Shown here in pieces: positions 1 through 7,767 of a stretch of DNA of 17,995 nt (positions within the stretch are counted from its first letter, which is position 1; each line of letters begins with the position of its first letter). The stretch comes from Akkermansiaceae bacterium UBA3385. GTDB taxonomy: Bacteria; Verrucomicrobiota; Verrucomicrobiia; Verrucomicrobiales; Akkermansiaceae. The notes under the pieces were generated by a model. The model saw only the letters and a program-made list of their open reading frames with translations. It was not told the DNA's origin and did no database searches. Both the position numbers and the translations under genes were made by a program. The stretch lies in assembly GCA_002358905.1 (NCBI GenBank), contig DEPT01000043.1:284-18278 (forward strand), read 5' to 3'.

Positions 1-384
1 GCCAGCGCCCACATGCCCGATGTTCTGGAAATGCCTTATCGCCCGGATGTATATGCCGTTCACCCCGGGGGCGATGGCACTCCTGCCGTCATACTCCCCG
101 GAGAGGCTTACACCCCGGCAGCCGAAGCAGAAGAAAAGCCCCACACCTACCGCCTGGGTGCCCCCACCTGCCTGGCCGGGGATATTATCGGCGATTATTC
201 CTTTGACCACCCCCTGCAGGTGGACGACACCATCATCCTGGACGACATGAGCCACTACACCATGGTGAAGACCACCCATTTCAACGGGGTGCCCCACCCG
301 GACATTGCTGTTCTCCATGCCGATGGTCAAATCAGCATTGCAAAAAGCTTCTCTTACAACGATTTTGAAACCCGCCTGGGATAA
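1..384 (+). CDS. nspC: Carboxynorspermidine/carboxyspermidine decarboxylase, C-terminal part (5' truncated by window)
   Basis: The reading frame is open from the first base, and the visible 127 residues begin Ala-Ser-Ala-His-Met-Pro-Asp. This matches the interior of NspC, so the true start lies upstream of the window. The enzyme is a PLP-dependent fold-III (alanine racemase-like) decarboxylase. It releases CO2 from carboxynorspermidine or carboxyspermidine in the alternative polyamine route. Supporting motifs are APTCLAGDIIGDYSF, which carries the Cys that the partner subunit contributes to the active site in this family, and DDMSHYTMVKTTHFNGV, which carries the Tyr expected near PLP. The C-terminus ends normally about 30 residues after that motif, and the gene is followed by a hairpin at 408-439. 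The usual partner, carboxynorspermidine synthase, is not visible here and could lie upstream. Family assignment is confident; the choice of substrate is not decided by the sequence. Confidence 0.9.
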   Translation, partial: ASAHMPDVLEMPYRPDVYAVHPGGDGTPAVILPGEAYTPAAEAEEKPHTYRLGAPTCLAGDIIGDYSFDHPLQVDDTIILDDMSHYTMVKTTHFNGVPHPDIAVLHADGQISIAKSFSYNDFETRLG

Positions 385-407
385 GGGGCCAGATAAGGAA
401 GGCTATA

Positions 408-439
408 TCGGCCCGCCATGGCAAAGCATGGCGGGCCGA
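408..439. terminator. Hairpin between convergent nspC and the repeat-protein gene
   Basis: A perfect 13-bp stem (TCGGCCCGCCATG, loop GCAAAG, complementary arm) lies 24 nt after the nspC stop and 55 nt beyond the stop of the minus-strand gene. There is no clear T-run on either side, so it is a terminator by position and stem strength rather than a textbook intrinsic terminator. Confidence 0.6.
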
Positions 440-493
440 ATCTGAATTACCAGGCGGCGTGCACATCATCAGCCGCGCGCTGCAGCATAACTG

Positions 494-1912
494 TTACCTT
501 ACGTAATAGTAAACATTATCGCCTCCGCGCTCGTACAATTCCTCACGCGTTCCATTCCAGCGGATAATGAGCTGCTTGCGGTCATATTGAATCACCTTGG
601 CCCATCCGCTGTGCGGCGCCATCTGCATCAAAACGCGGTTATCCATGGAAATACGGGGGCGATACGTTTCCGAGCCCTTTTTCATTTCAACCGTCACGTA
701 GGTAAGAGGCTTTTCCTCATCCATCACATCCCGCCACCAGATCTGGAACCAATCGTCCTCCGATTTCTCACGTGAGCTCTTATCCGGGTCCAGCAACTGC
801 TGAGCCACGCGCTCATCATCAATCTTGCGGTAAGAACCATCCTCCAGTCGCTTATACGTTTCCACCTCACCGGACTCCCAGCGCACATGCAGCTTCACAC
901 CAGTGTAGTCCAGCACCGTGGCCGCCACATGCCCCTCATCTGTACGGACAAGCACTTTTTCCGACTCTGAAAAACGCACCTTCGTATCCATGGCGCCGCT
1001 CACCATGCGGAATATCTCGTAGGTCAGCGGAGGTTCATTGCCGCAGATATAATCCATGATTCGGCCAGTCCAGCCGTAATCCTCCCAGGCCACAGCCTTG
1101 CGGCCAAGAAGGCGCGTTGCCACACGTTTGGCTTTGCGGCTCATTTCCTCCCCGCCCCGCTTAACCAGGGATTCATGCATATAGGAACCATTTGCCTGGC
1201 GAAAGAAGCGCTCCTCCCCCCACTTATCCCATTTGATACGAAGCTCGCGTTCCGTCAATTCCAGCACCGTGGCGGAATCCCGGTACGCCTTGATAGCAAC
1301 CAGGACATGGTGTTCCTTGTTGACTCGCACAGGTGCTGTCCACGAGGGATGCACCACCTCAAACTCCACATAATCCACCTTGGAAGAGCCTGAATTCAAC
1401 ATGGCAATACACTCAGCCCGGGGATCGCGCTTTGTGGTCTGTTCCGCCTTGGTGGTGGGGGTGGGCTTGTTCAGGGGCGCCGGCTGCAGCGTTCTACCCA
1501 TGGCCGTTTTTTTCGGCTCCACCTTGACTTCTTCCGCAGGAGTCGGTTCACTGAAGAAATCCTCCTCATCCTCAGCTGTCACGCTCTCCGATTCCGTATC
1601 CACATCATCCCAGGAATCCTCCTCGTCATCGCGACTCTCCTTCTTGGCTTTTCCAGCCTTTTTCTTAGATTTCTTCCTGGATTTCTTCTTTTTGACAACA
1701 GGCTCTACCTCATCGTCTTCCCAGGTATCCTCATCCCAATAATCTTCCTCACTCTTTTTCTTGCTCTTCTTCTTTTTTTTCTTTTTCCTGGATTTCTTCA
1801 CCTCCTGCTCCTCATCCTCATAATCGGAATCATAAGCAGAAACAGGTGCAACTGCCAGCACACCGGCTGCCAGCAGCAAAGCAAGAAAGCGTCTTGTAAA
1901 AGAGAGTAACAT
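494..1912 (-). CDS. Secreted protein: charged lysine/acid-rich region plus three SH3-like repeats
   Basis: This is a 472-residue protein I cannot assign to a named family. Residues 1-26 form a signal peptide (basic start, Leu/Ala core, likely cleavage after VSA), so it should be exported. Residues about 27-135 are low complexity: lysine runs alternate with Asp/Glu-rich stretches, and a Pro/Thr-rich segment follows to about 162. The rest contains three diverged copies of one module, at about 178-245, 297-363 and 403-472. Each has the pattern VLV-x(6-12)-(A/V)TVL or AKVI, then L-x-(I/V)-x-W, then E-x-(F/Y)-x-R and a final G-x-Y or VYYY. The second and third copies are each introduced by a Trp-rich segment and (E/K)PPLTY or KPLTY. 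The pattern suggests small beta barrels (SH3/Tudor-like), but that is inference. The gene stands alone, divergent from aroC. Its promoter leaves only about 3 nt of leader, and there is no ribosome binding site. Confidence 0.85.
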   Translation of the reverse strand: MLLSFTRRFLALLLAAGVLAVAPVSAYDSDYEDEEQEVKKSRKKKKKKKSKKKSEEDYWDEDTWEDDEVEPVVKKKKSRKKSKKKAGKAKKESRDDEEDSWDDVDTESESVTAEDEEDFFSEPTPAEEVKVEPKKTAMGRTLQPAPLNKPTPTTKAEQTTKRDPRAECIAMLNSGSSKVDYVEFEVVHPSWTAPVRVNKEHHVLVAIKAYRDSATVLELTERELRIKWDKWGEERFFRQANGSYMHESLVKRGGEEMSRKAKRVATRLLGRKAVAWEDYGWTGRIMDYICGNEPPLTYEIFRMVSGAMDTKVRFSESEKVLVRTDEGHVAATVLDYTGVKLHVRWESGEVETYKRLEDGSYRKIDDERVAQQLLDPDKSSREKSEDDWFQIWWRDVMDEEKPLTYVTVEMKKGSETYRPRISMDNRVLMQMAPHSGWAKVIQYDRKQLIIRWNGTREELYERGGDNVYYYVR

Positions 1913-1921
1913 ACAGCCTGA

Positions 1922-1950
1922 AGACTACCATGCAGAACACGCATAATCAA
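1922..1950 (-). promoter_or_regulatory. Putative promoter of the repeat-protein gene
   Basis: On the minus strand, TTGATT (1950-1945) and TAGTCT (1927-1922) are separated by 17 nt. Only 9 nt lie between the -10 box and the ATG at 1912, which predicts a leader of about 3 nt. Confidence 0.45.
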
Positions 1951-2056
1951 GTAAAAAGAACACACCGGCGCAATAATGACATTTTTGGTTCTATCACCAC
2001 CCGTCCGCGGGCCTTCCAGATGGACAGCACTTTGTACAATTTATGGCACCAGGAAT

Positions 2057-2099
2057 GGGACTTTAGTCCCTCATCGGTTATGTTCCGGGACCAATGTCC
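2057..2099. promoter_or_regulatory. Two matching dyads GGGAC-N4-GTCC, 30 bp apart, upstream of aroC
   Basis: GGGACTTTAGTCC starts at 2057 and GGGACCAATGTCC at 2087. The outer nine bases are identical while the central four differ, and the two start points are exactly 30 bp apart, about three helical turns. Both lie between the divergent promoters of the repeat-protein gene and aroC, just upstream of the aroC -35 box. This looks like a paired operator for a dimeric regulator. The regulator is unknown, and chance cannot be excluded. Confidence 0.4.
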
Positions 2100-2118
2100 A
2101 AGCACGCGGAATGAAGAC

Positions 2119-2147
2119 TTGCTTTCGCACACTGCTTCATGTATCAT
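2119..2147 (+). promoter_or_regulatory. Putative aroC promoter
   Basis: TTGCTT (2119-2124), a 17-nt spacer, and TATCAT (2142-2147). Transcription would start near 2154, about 10 nt before the ATG at 2165. This rules out the longer in-frame start at 1976. Confidence 0.55.
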
Positions 2148-2164
2148 CTGCAGCAGATAAAACT

Positions 2165-3247
2165 ATGTCCAGTTCATTCGGTTCCGTTTTCAAAATCAGC
2201 ACCTGGGGCGAATCCCACGGTGTGGGTGTAGGTGTGGTCATCGATGGATGCCCGGCTCGCGTGGCGCTTACCCGGGAAATGATTCAGGCCGAACTGGACC
2301 GGCGCCGTCCCGGGCAGAGCGACATTGTGACGCCCCGCAATGAAGCAGACAGCGTGGAGATTCTCTCGGGCGTGGTGGATGGACTCACACTCGGTACGCC
2401 CATAGCGCTTTCCGTGCGCAACAAGGACCAGCGTTCCACGGCCTATGATGAAATGCAGCACACCTACCGTCCTTCGCACGCGGATTATTGTTATGATGCC
2501 AAATACGGCATCCGCGCCTGGGCCGGTGGCGGACGCTCCAGCGCCCGCGAGACAATCGGACGAGTAGCCGCAGGGGCCGTGGCTCGCGCCGTGGTGCGGG
2601 CGCTTTACCCGCAGGTGGAAGTGGTTGGCTGGGTGCAGCAGGTGCACCACATCGTCTGCCCCACCCCGGCAGCAGAAGTCTGTGCCGCCACGGTGGAAAG
2701 CAACATTGTGCGCACGGCAGATACCGACACTGCTGAGCAGATGGCTGATGCCATACGCAAAGCCCGCAGCGAGGGCGATTCACTGGGGGGCGTGGTGGCC
2801 TGCACCGTACGCAACTGCCCCGTGGGGCTGGGAGATCCGGTTTTCGATAAGTTAGAAGCCACCCTGGGCCACGCCATGCTCAGCATCCCGGCCTGCAAGG
2901 GCTTTGAGATTGGGAGTGGCTTTGCCGCACCCCTGCTGAAAGGCAGCCAGCATAATGACCCCTTTTACATGGAAGGCGAGCGCGTTCGCACCCGCACCAA
3001 CAACTCCGGGGGTATCCAGGGCGGTATCTCCAACGGAGAAGACATCAATATGCGCCTGGCGTTCAAGCCCACAGCCACCCTCATGATTGAGCAGGAGACG
3101 GTGAATGACGCCCACCAGCCAGCCACTCTGCGAGGCAAGGGCCGCCACGATGCCTGCGTGCTTCCGCGCGCTGTGCCAGTGGTGGAAGCCATGGCCTGGA
3201 TTGTCCTGTGCGACCACATCCTGCGCCAGCGCTGCGTTTCCCTGTAA
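2165..3247 (+). CDS. aroC: Chorismate synthase
   Basis: The enzyme converts 5-enolpyruvylshikimate-3-phosphate to chorismate, the last common step of aromatic amino acid synthesis, and needs reduced FMN. I chose the start at 2165, giving 360 residues, the usual family length. The frame is open back to 1976, but those 63 extra codons carry no AroC homology and the promoter lies inside them. Visible signatures are GESHG (residues 15-19, His18), RPSHADY (102-108), GGGRSSARET (121-130), SGGIQGGISNGEDI (281-294) and GRHDACVLPRAVP (326-338). Together these form the FMN/substrate pocket and include the conserved histidines 18 and 106. No ribosome binding site is visible before the ATG. The gene is monocistronic and converges on the sulfatase gene across the palindrome at 3288-3323. 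The paired dyads upstream suggest regulation. Confidence 0.97.
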   Translation: MSSSFGSVFKISTWGESHGVGVGVVIDGCPARVALTREMIQAELDRRRPGQSDIVTPRNEADSVEILSGVVDGLTLGTPIALSVRNKDQRSTAYDEMQHTYRPSHADYCYDAKYGIRAWAGGGRSSARETIGRVAAGAVARAVVRALYPQVEVVGWVQQVHHIVCPTPAAEVCAATVESNIVRTADTDTAEQMADAIRKARSEGDSLGGVVACTVRNCPVGLGDPVFDKLEATLGHAMLSIPACKGFEIGSGFAAPLLKGSQHNDPFYMEGERVRTRTNNSGGIQGGISNGEDINMRLAFKPTATLMIEQETVNDAHQPATLRGKGRHDACVLPRAVPVVEAMAWIVLCDHILRQRCVSL

Positions 3248-3287
3248 TTTTCCACTATTTCCCCGGGCTGAGCCTGGGTATACAGTA

Positions 3288-3323
3288 AGGGCCCGGCTTC
3301 CACTGCAGTGGAAGCCGGGCCCT
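3288..3323. terminator. Perfect 36-bp palindrome between convergent aroC and sulfatase genes
   Basis: The arm AGGGCCCGGCTTCCACTG is followed immediately by its exact complement, giving an 18-bp dyad with no spacer (in RNA, a stem of about 16 bp with a 4-nt loop). It lies 40 nt after the aroC stop and 14 nt from the sulfatase stop, so it can serve both strands. Neither side has a real T-run. Confidence 0.75.
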
Positions 3324-3337
3324 GCAAGTCTGAATCT

Positions 3338-5581
3338 TCAGTGGCAATAGGCAGAGGCAGGAACAGCCTGCACCGGGGTCTGTATTCCCTTCTGCGGACC
3401 GCGATTCCATTCCAGCTTGAACTGCCCGGGGGCAGAAGCTCCCTGCACCACAGTAATGGTGATGGCATGCTTGCCGGCCTTGAGCGGGATACCCTTCTGG
3501 CCAGTCTGCTCAGCTATGGCCTCATCCGTGTTGATGGCGGCAGATTCGTTCACCGTGCTGCCCGGCGCGTAATTAAAGTCGGCATCCACGAGCTGGAAGT
3601 TATGCAGCTTGATGTAGGCCTTAGTTCCGGGCACCTTGCTGAGGGTCAGGTAGAAATGCCAGTGGTTGCCATCATCCGGTACGTTGATGTAGCCCTTATA
3701 CTCCGTAATGCTGCCGGCTGGCAGTTCTTCTGCCGCAGGGTCAGCCACCACGCCGGTGACAGCCTCCGCGGCGCCGGGCAATGTATCGAACTCCGGCACC
3801 CAGGGACAGGTTGCATTCAAGCGGCGCATGGCCAGGCCGGGACTCGTTTCAACCGGTGTATTGGCAGGAACCAGGGTCATATCATAATGCCGGAAACCGC
3901 CACAACCGTTATTGCGCCGGCCGGCGGCGGGGTCACGCGTGTAATCATACGCACGCCGGGTGTGCAGTACCGCCGCCTTCAGCTTCTCCTGAATACCGGG
4001 GTAGCGGTCTGCAATGTTCGTTGTCTCGTGGCTGTCACTCTCCACATCGTACACCTCGAAATCATCGTCAGCACTCTTGATGTTGGTGCGTATTGCTTTC
4101 AGGTAGCGGCCATCCTCTGCACGGAAGACGATAGCCTGCTGCTCGCCGCGGACGCGTCCTTTCTTATTATCCGCATAATCCTGATACTGAGCCATGCCAC
4201 CGCCAAAGCAGTATTCAGAATACACCACACCATTTTTCTGCGCAGCGTCATTGCCCCGCAAGGTCGGCAACAGGGAAACACCATCGCAACGCATGGGTTT
4301 GGGCACACCGGCCAGGTCGGCAAATGTGGCCATCCAATCATGGAACTGGCTGGGGAAATCGCTGTTGTAATCCTGCTTAATGATGCCGGGAGCATACACC
4401 AGGCAAGGCACGCGCAGACCGCCTTCCCACAAATCACGCTTAATGCCGTCCATGGGTCCGTAACTGCGGAAGAAAGCGGGATTCTGGGCAGGAGCCGGGT
4501 GGTCCTTGAATCCCCACACAGCGCCGGGTTCATTGTGCGGGCCATTATCACTGGTAAACACCACAAAGGTATTCTGATCAATGTTCAGATCCTTGAGCAG
4601 TTGCAGCAGGTCACCCATGGCATCGTCCACGCGGGTAATCATGGTGGCATGGCGCTGAGCCGCCACAATGGCCCCCTGGGCACCGCCGCCAAAACGTTTC
4701 TCGGCGTATGCCTTCCATTCAGCGTTATCCTGATACTGGGGGTAGATGTAGGAATCCCAGGCGCCAGTGGCCGTGTTAATCATCCTGCCGGGCTGCCCCA
4801 GCCACTGCACACCGCCCCTCAGGCCACCGCCTGCCGGGTACGGCGCACTGGGCACAGCCAGACGCGCATGCGGTGCAATCAGCGTAAGAGCCAGGAAGAA
4901 AGGTTTCTCCGGTGTAGCTTTCATGTGGTCTGCAATCCACTTCTTACTACGAGCCGTGAACAAATCTGTGCTGTAGCAGGTATCCAGGTCCGGGGTAATC
5001 AGCTTATCTCCATCCCACACAGCATTCATGCCGGTTTCCGGGTCAGCATTGCTTTCCTCCTTGGCATAGTGGCGGTGCCCTGCCAGGTGGTTATTGTAGC
5101 CGAAGAAGTAATCAAACCCGCGGAGTGTAGGCCAGGCAGCAGCCGTGGTGGGAGTACCGCCGCTCTCCATACCACCGCCGATACCCCACTTACCAATCAG
5201 AGCGGTGGCATAGCCCGCCTCGCGCAGCACTGTAGCCAAGGTATGGGAATTTTCCAGAGCAGCATCAAAGCTGTTGTTGCGAATCACCTCAGTATGTCCC
5301 TGGTGCGTACCGCTGAACAGCGATGCACGCGCCGGTGCGCAAACCGGCGCCGCTGTATAATGCCGCCGCAACTGTACGCCCTGCTGGGACATTTCCGCCA
5401 GGCGAGGCGTACTGATACTGGGGGGCTGCACTGTGCCATCTGCACAAGTGGCCGGCACATTCACATTCAAATCGCCCCACCCCATATCGTCCACCAGAAC
5501 CAGAAGAATATTCGGCTTCTGCTCTGCCGCCAACGCCCCCGCAGCCAGCAGGAAGCTCAATAAAAAAGACCTGATTTTCAT
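3338..5581 (-). CDS. Secreted arylsulfatase-family enzyme with C-terminal PA14-like beta domain
   Basis: This type I sulfatase has 747 residues from the start at 5581. The frame extends further upstream, but the promoter lies there and this start begins a good signal peptide (residues 1-18, cleavage near ALA-AEQ). Metal ligands are Asp31-Asp32 in LVDDMGWGDLN and Asp345-Asn346 in FTSDNGPH. The sequence CAPAR at 81-85 is the maturation motif, in which Cys81 would become formylglycine. Lys131 (GKWG) and His238 (APH) fit the active site. The sulfatase part ends near residue 550. Residues about 615-730 look like a beta-sandwich similar to PA14 domains, often a carbohydrate-binding or accessory module. 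The substrate cannot be read from the sequence; a host or plant sulfated glycan is plausible. The export signal and CxAxR motif imply a maturation enzyme elsewhere in the genome. The gene is monocistronic, with its own promoter and terminator. Confidence 0.93.
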   Translation of the reverse strand: MKIRSFLLSFLLAAGALAAEQKPNILLVLVDDMGWGDLNVNVPATCADGTVQPPSISTPRLAEMSQQGVQLRRHYTAAPVCAPARASLFSGTHQGHTEVIRNNSFDAALENSHTLATVLREAGYATALIGKWGIGGGMESGGTPTTAAAWPTLRGFDYFFGYNNHLAGHRHYAKEESNADPETGMNAVWDGDKLITPDLDTCYSTDLFTARSKKWIADHMKATPEKPFFLALTLIAPHARLAVPSAPYPAGGGLRGGVQWLGQPGRMINTATGAWDSYIYPQYQDNAEWKAYAEKRFGGGAQGAIVAAQRHATMITRVDDAMGDLLQLLKDLNIDQNTFVVFTSDNGPHNEPGAVWGFKDHPAPAQNPAFFRSYGPMDGIKRDLWEGGLRVPCLVYAPGIIKQDYNSDFPSQFHDWMATFADLAGVPKPMRCDGVSLLPTLRGNDAAQKNGVVYSEYCFGGGMAQYQDYADNKKGRVRGEQQAIVFRAEDGRYLKAIRTNIKSADDDFEVYDVESDSHETTNIADRYPGIQEKLKAAVLHTRRAYDYTRDPAAGRRNNGCGGFRHYDMTLVPANTPVETSPGLAMRRLNATCPWVPEFDTLPGAAEAVTGVVADPAAEELPAGSITEYKGYINVPDDGNHWHFYLTLSKVPGTKAYIKLHNFQLVDADFNYAPGSTVNESAAINTDEAIAEQTGQKGIPLKAGKHAITITVVQGASAPGQFKLEWNRGPQKGIQTPVQAVPASAYCH

Positions 5582-5613
5582 ATCATCATTCCAGAATATG
5601 TTATCTCTCCTGC

Positions 5614-5642
5614 ATTCTAGCAGTATCACCATTCCATGGCAA
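5614..5642 (-). promoter_or_regulatory. Putative sulfatase gene promoter
   Basis: On the minus strand, TTGCCA (5642-5637), a 17-nt spacer, and TAGAAT (5619-5614). Transcription would start near 5607, leaving about 26 nt of leader before the ATG at 5581. Confidence 0.6.
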
Positions 5643-5666
5643 CCTCTATTTCCAATTTTGCAGTGC

Positions 5667-5693
5667 AAAAAAATACCCGGGCAAAGCCCGGGT
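5667..5693 (-). terminator. Intrinsic terminator after the flavin reductase-like gene
   Basis: On the minus strand ACCCGGGC, loop TTT, GCCCGGGT is followed by A and then seven T. It lies 36 nt after the stop of the flavin reductase-like gene and separates it from the sulfatase promoter. Confidence 0.85.
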
Positions 5694-5728
5694 GTAATGA
5701 AGGGAGAGGCTCTGAAGACATCGGCACA

Positions 5729-6232
5729 TTACGACAGAGCCGATGAAATCTCACATATATAGAGGTAATGCAAGGGATTATCCTCTGCGTACCAGGCGGG
5801 AGATACCTCGCTCCAGTCAATGAAATCGGCTTCCTGCAGGGTAGTGCGGAACATCTTGCGGCATTCCAGCACGAGCTCTGCATTTTCAAACGTAGGCAAG
5901 CCGGAGGGCGTGACGACCGGCACCAGAGAGGTATTGGCCATCTTGTCCACCTCCCGCCCCGAATTGCGACCACAGAACACGAGGTCCTGGCGGTATTGCT
6001 CCGGCATAAAGGTGAGAGTAAATGAAGGCTGTTCCTCAATAAAGTTCACCGTGTGGCGATTCGGACGAACAAAGACAAAGGCCACAGGTCGGTTCCAGAG
6101 GAACCCAATGCCGCCCCAGCTGGCAGTCATGCAGTTAAAGTTATCCGGCGTTCCGGCAGTAATCAGCATCCACTGCTTGCCGATAAGCTGCACCGGGCTG
6201 GTCGTGATTTGTGCAATATCGATATTCTTCAT
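5729..6232 (-). CDS. Flavin reductase-like (FMN-binding split barrel) domain protein
   Basis: This is a 167-residue protein of the flavin reductase-like family, the short FMN-binding split-barrel proteins that reduce flavin or bind it as a cofactor. The start at 6232 (Met-Lys-Asn-Ile-Asp) gives the family's usual N-terminus. The longer frame to 6298 would run through the guaB terminator hairpin, so I reject it. Typical features are the opening strand VQLIGKQWMLITAG, then NCMTASWGGIGFLWNRP (about residues 32-48), with the TASWGG segment near the flavin phosphate, and FVRPNRHTVNFIEE. No substrate or partner oxygenase is visible nearby, so its exact role is open. It lies downstream of guaB on the same strand with a terminator between them. 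No separate promoter is obvious, so partial read-through from guaB is possible. No ribosome binding site precedes the ATG. Confidence 0.85.
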   Translation of the reverse strand: MKNIDIAQITTSPVQLIGKQWMLITAGTPDNFNCMTASWGGIGFLWNRPVAFVFVRPNRHTVNFIEEQPSFTLTFMPEQYRQDLVFCGRNSGREVDKMANTSLVPVVTPSGLPTFENAELVLECRKMFRTTLQEADFIDWSEVSPAWYAEDNPLHYLYICEISSALS

Positions 6233-6244
6233 AAGCGTTTTCGC

Positions 6245-6270
6245 AAAACAGGCGCGCCCGAAGGCGCGCC
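6245..6270 (-). terminator. guaB terminator with a C(UUCG)G loop
   Basis: On the minus strand GGCGCGCC, loop TTCG, GGCGCGCC is followed by TGTTTT. The UUCG loop closed by C-G is the very stable tetraloop. The hairpin sits 37 nt after the guaB stop and 18 nt before the flavin reductase-like ATG. Confidence 0.85.
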
Positions 6271-6307
6271 GTATTGATAAATGATACTCTATGAGCAATT
6301 CACCCTA

Positions 6308-7762
6308 TCAGCGGCTGTAATTGCCGGGGTCCTGAGTGATGGTCACATCGTGCGGGTGGCTTTCCTGAAGACCGCCGGCCGTGATACGCACGAATCGTGC
6401 GTGGTCGCGGAGCTCCTGGAGACTCTTGGCACCCAGGTAACCCATGCCGGAGCGCAGACCGCCCACGAGCTGGAAGATAACATCGGCCAGCATGCCCTTG
6501 TACGGCACACGGGCTTCCACACCTTCAGCCACGAGCTTGCCGCTGCCGTTCTGACCGTAGCGGTCGCCGGAACCGGCACGCATGGCACCAAGGGAGCCCA
6601 TGCCGCGGTAGGTCTTGAAGTTACGACCCTGATAGTGCACCACAGCACCGGGGCTTTCCTCGCAACCAGCCAGCATGCCACCCATCATGATGAGGTCAGC
6701 ACCGGCTGCCAGAGCCTTCACGGCATCGCCGGAGTAGCGGATACCGCCATCGGCAATCACGGTCACGCCGGCAGGACGTGCAACCTTGGCCACTTCCTGA
6801 ATGGCGGTGAACTGGGGCATACCCACACCGGAGATGATGCGGGTGGTGCAGATGGAACCCGGCCCCACGCCTACCTTGATGGCACTGGCACCGGCGGAAA
6901 TGAGGTCACGGGCGCCGTCCTGGGTCACCACGTTACCGGCAACCACCGGCTTACCCAGTTCGCGCAGTTTCTCAATCACATGCAGCACGCGGCTGGTGTG
7001 ACCGGTGGCGGCATCAATGAAGAGCGCATCGGCACCGGCATCGATAACAGCCTGTGCACGGGCCATGAATTCCGGGCCGGGACCTACGGCGGCGCCGCAA
7101 CGCAGACGACCGAACTCGTCCTTGGTGGATTCCTGGAAAGCCTCGCGCTTGCGGATATCGGTATCCGTGATAAGACCGGCCAGGCAGCCATTCTCATCAA
7201 CCAGCGGCAGCTTCTCGATGCGGTTAGCGTAAAGAATCTTGCGAGCCTCTTCCTGAGTTGTTTCGGGAGTACCGGTAATCAGACGGCTCAAGGGGGTCAT
7301 CACATCAGCCACGGTGAGCTTGTCCAGGTCGTGACCATCGGAGTAACGCATATCGCGACCGGTAATGATACCGACAAGCACATTACCCTCAGCCACCACG
7401 GGCAGACCGGAGAAGCCGTGCTCCAGCATGATGCCCTTCACACGGCTCAGGCTCATCTCGCTGGTCACAGTAAGAGGCTTGGTGATAACAGCATTCTCAA
7501 AACGCTTAACCTTGGCCACCATGGCAGCCTGGTCATCAATGCGGTTGTTGCGGTGAATCACACCAAGACCACCTTCACGGGCCATAGCAATAGCCATGTC
7601 CACTTCAGTCACCGTGTCCATCGGTGCGGAAAGAATCGGAAGGCGCAGCGGAAAACCAGCGCAAAGCTGGGAAGAAGGATCGGCCTCGCCGGGAAGAATC
7701 GTGCTCAAGCAGGGAAGCAGAAGCACGTCGTCAAATGTAAGTCCAAGCTGAATTTCTGCCAT
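6308..7762 (-). CDS. guaB: IMP dehydrogenase
   Basis: The enzyme oxidises IMP to XMP with NAD+, the committed step to GTP. The start at 7762 (MAEIQLGLTFDDVLLLP) gives 484 residues, the normal length. A Met nine codons upstream is in frame but would lie within the promoter. The order is as expected: N-terminal barrel part, two CBS domains at about residues 90-205 (regulatory nucleotide binding), then the rest of the TIM barrel. GVGPGSICTTR (298-308) carries catalytic Cys305 and the potassium loop. GGIRYSGD (339-346) and GMGSLGAM (387-394) bind the phosphate, and Arg401-Tyr402 in GDRYGQ are the flap pair that activates water. The NAD-side motif reads DAATGHT (250-256) where many homologues have D-x-x-HGHS. 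The gene is divergent from acnA, with a predicted leaderless transcript and its own UUCG-loop terminator. Confidence 0.97.
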   Translation of the reverse strand: MAEIQLGLTFDDVLLLPCLSTILPGEADPSSQLCAGFPLRLPILSAPMDTVTEVDMAIAMAREGGLGVIHRNNRIDDQAAMVAKVKRFENAVITKPLTVTSEMSLSRVKGIMLEHGFSGLPVVAEGNVLVGIITGRDMRYSDGHDLDKLTVADVMTPLSRLITGTPETTQEEARKILYANRIEKLPLVDENGCLAGLITDTDIRKREAFQESTKDEFGRLRCGAAVGPGPEFMARAQAVIDAGADALFIDAATGHTSRVLHVIEKLRELGKPVVAGNVVTQDGARDLISAGASAIKVGVGPGSICTTRIISGVGMPQFTAIQEVAKVARPAGVTVIADGGIRYSGDAVKALAAGADLIMMGGMLAGCEESPGAVVHYQGRNFKTYRGMGSLGAMRAGSGDRYGQNGSGKLVAEGVEARVPYKGMLADVIFQLVGGLRSGMGYLGAKSLQELRDHARFVRITAGGLQESHPHDVTITQDPGNYSR

Positions 7763-7767
7763 AGCGG

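Noticed and set aside
1380..1742. Ser-rich 120-codon open frame opposite the charged region of the repeat protein
   Set aside because: Its serine and phenylalanine runs are the mirror of lysine and acidic codons on the real gene.
1930..2160. Small open frames in both directions between the repeat-protein gene and aroC
   Set aside because: They coincide with the divergent control region, overlap one another, and show no protein-like pattern or start signal.
1976..2164. N-terminal extension of aroC from an upstream in-frame ATG
   Set aside because: No AroC homology in these 63 codons, the promoter and paired dyads lie within them, and the 2165 start gives normal length.
3308..5563. 751-codon open frame opposite the sulfatase gene
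   Set aside because: It is codon-aligned with a gene that has clear catalytic motifs and a signal peptide. Its translation is His/Ile/Gly-rich without any recognisable domain.
6251..6270. Two GGCGCGCC copies as a possible recombination or methylation site
   Set aside because: They are the two arms of the guaB terminator stem, with a UUCG loop and a following T-run.
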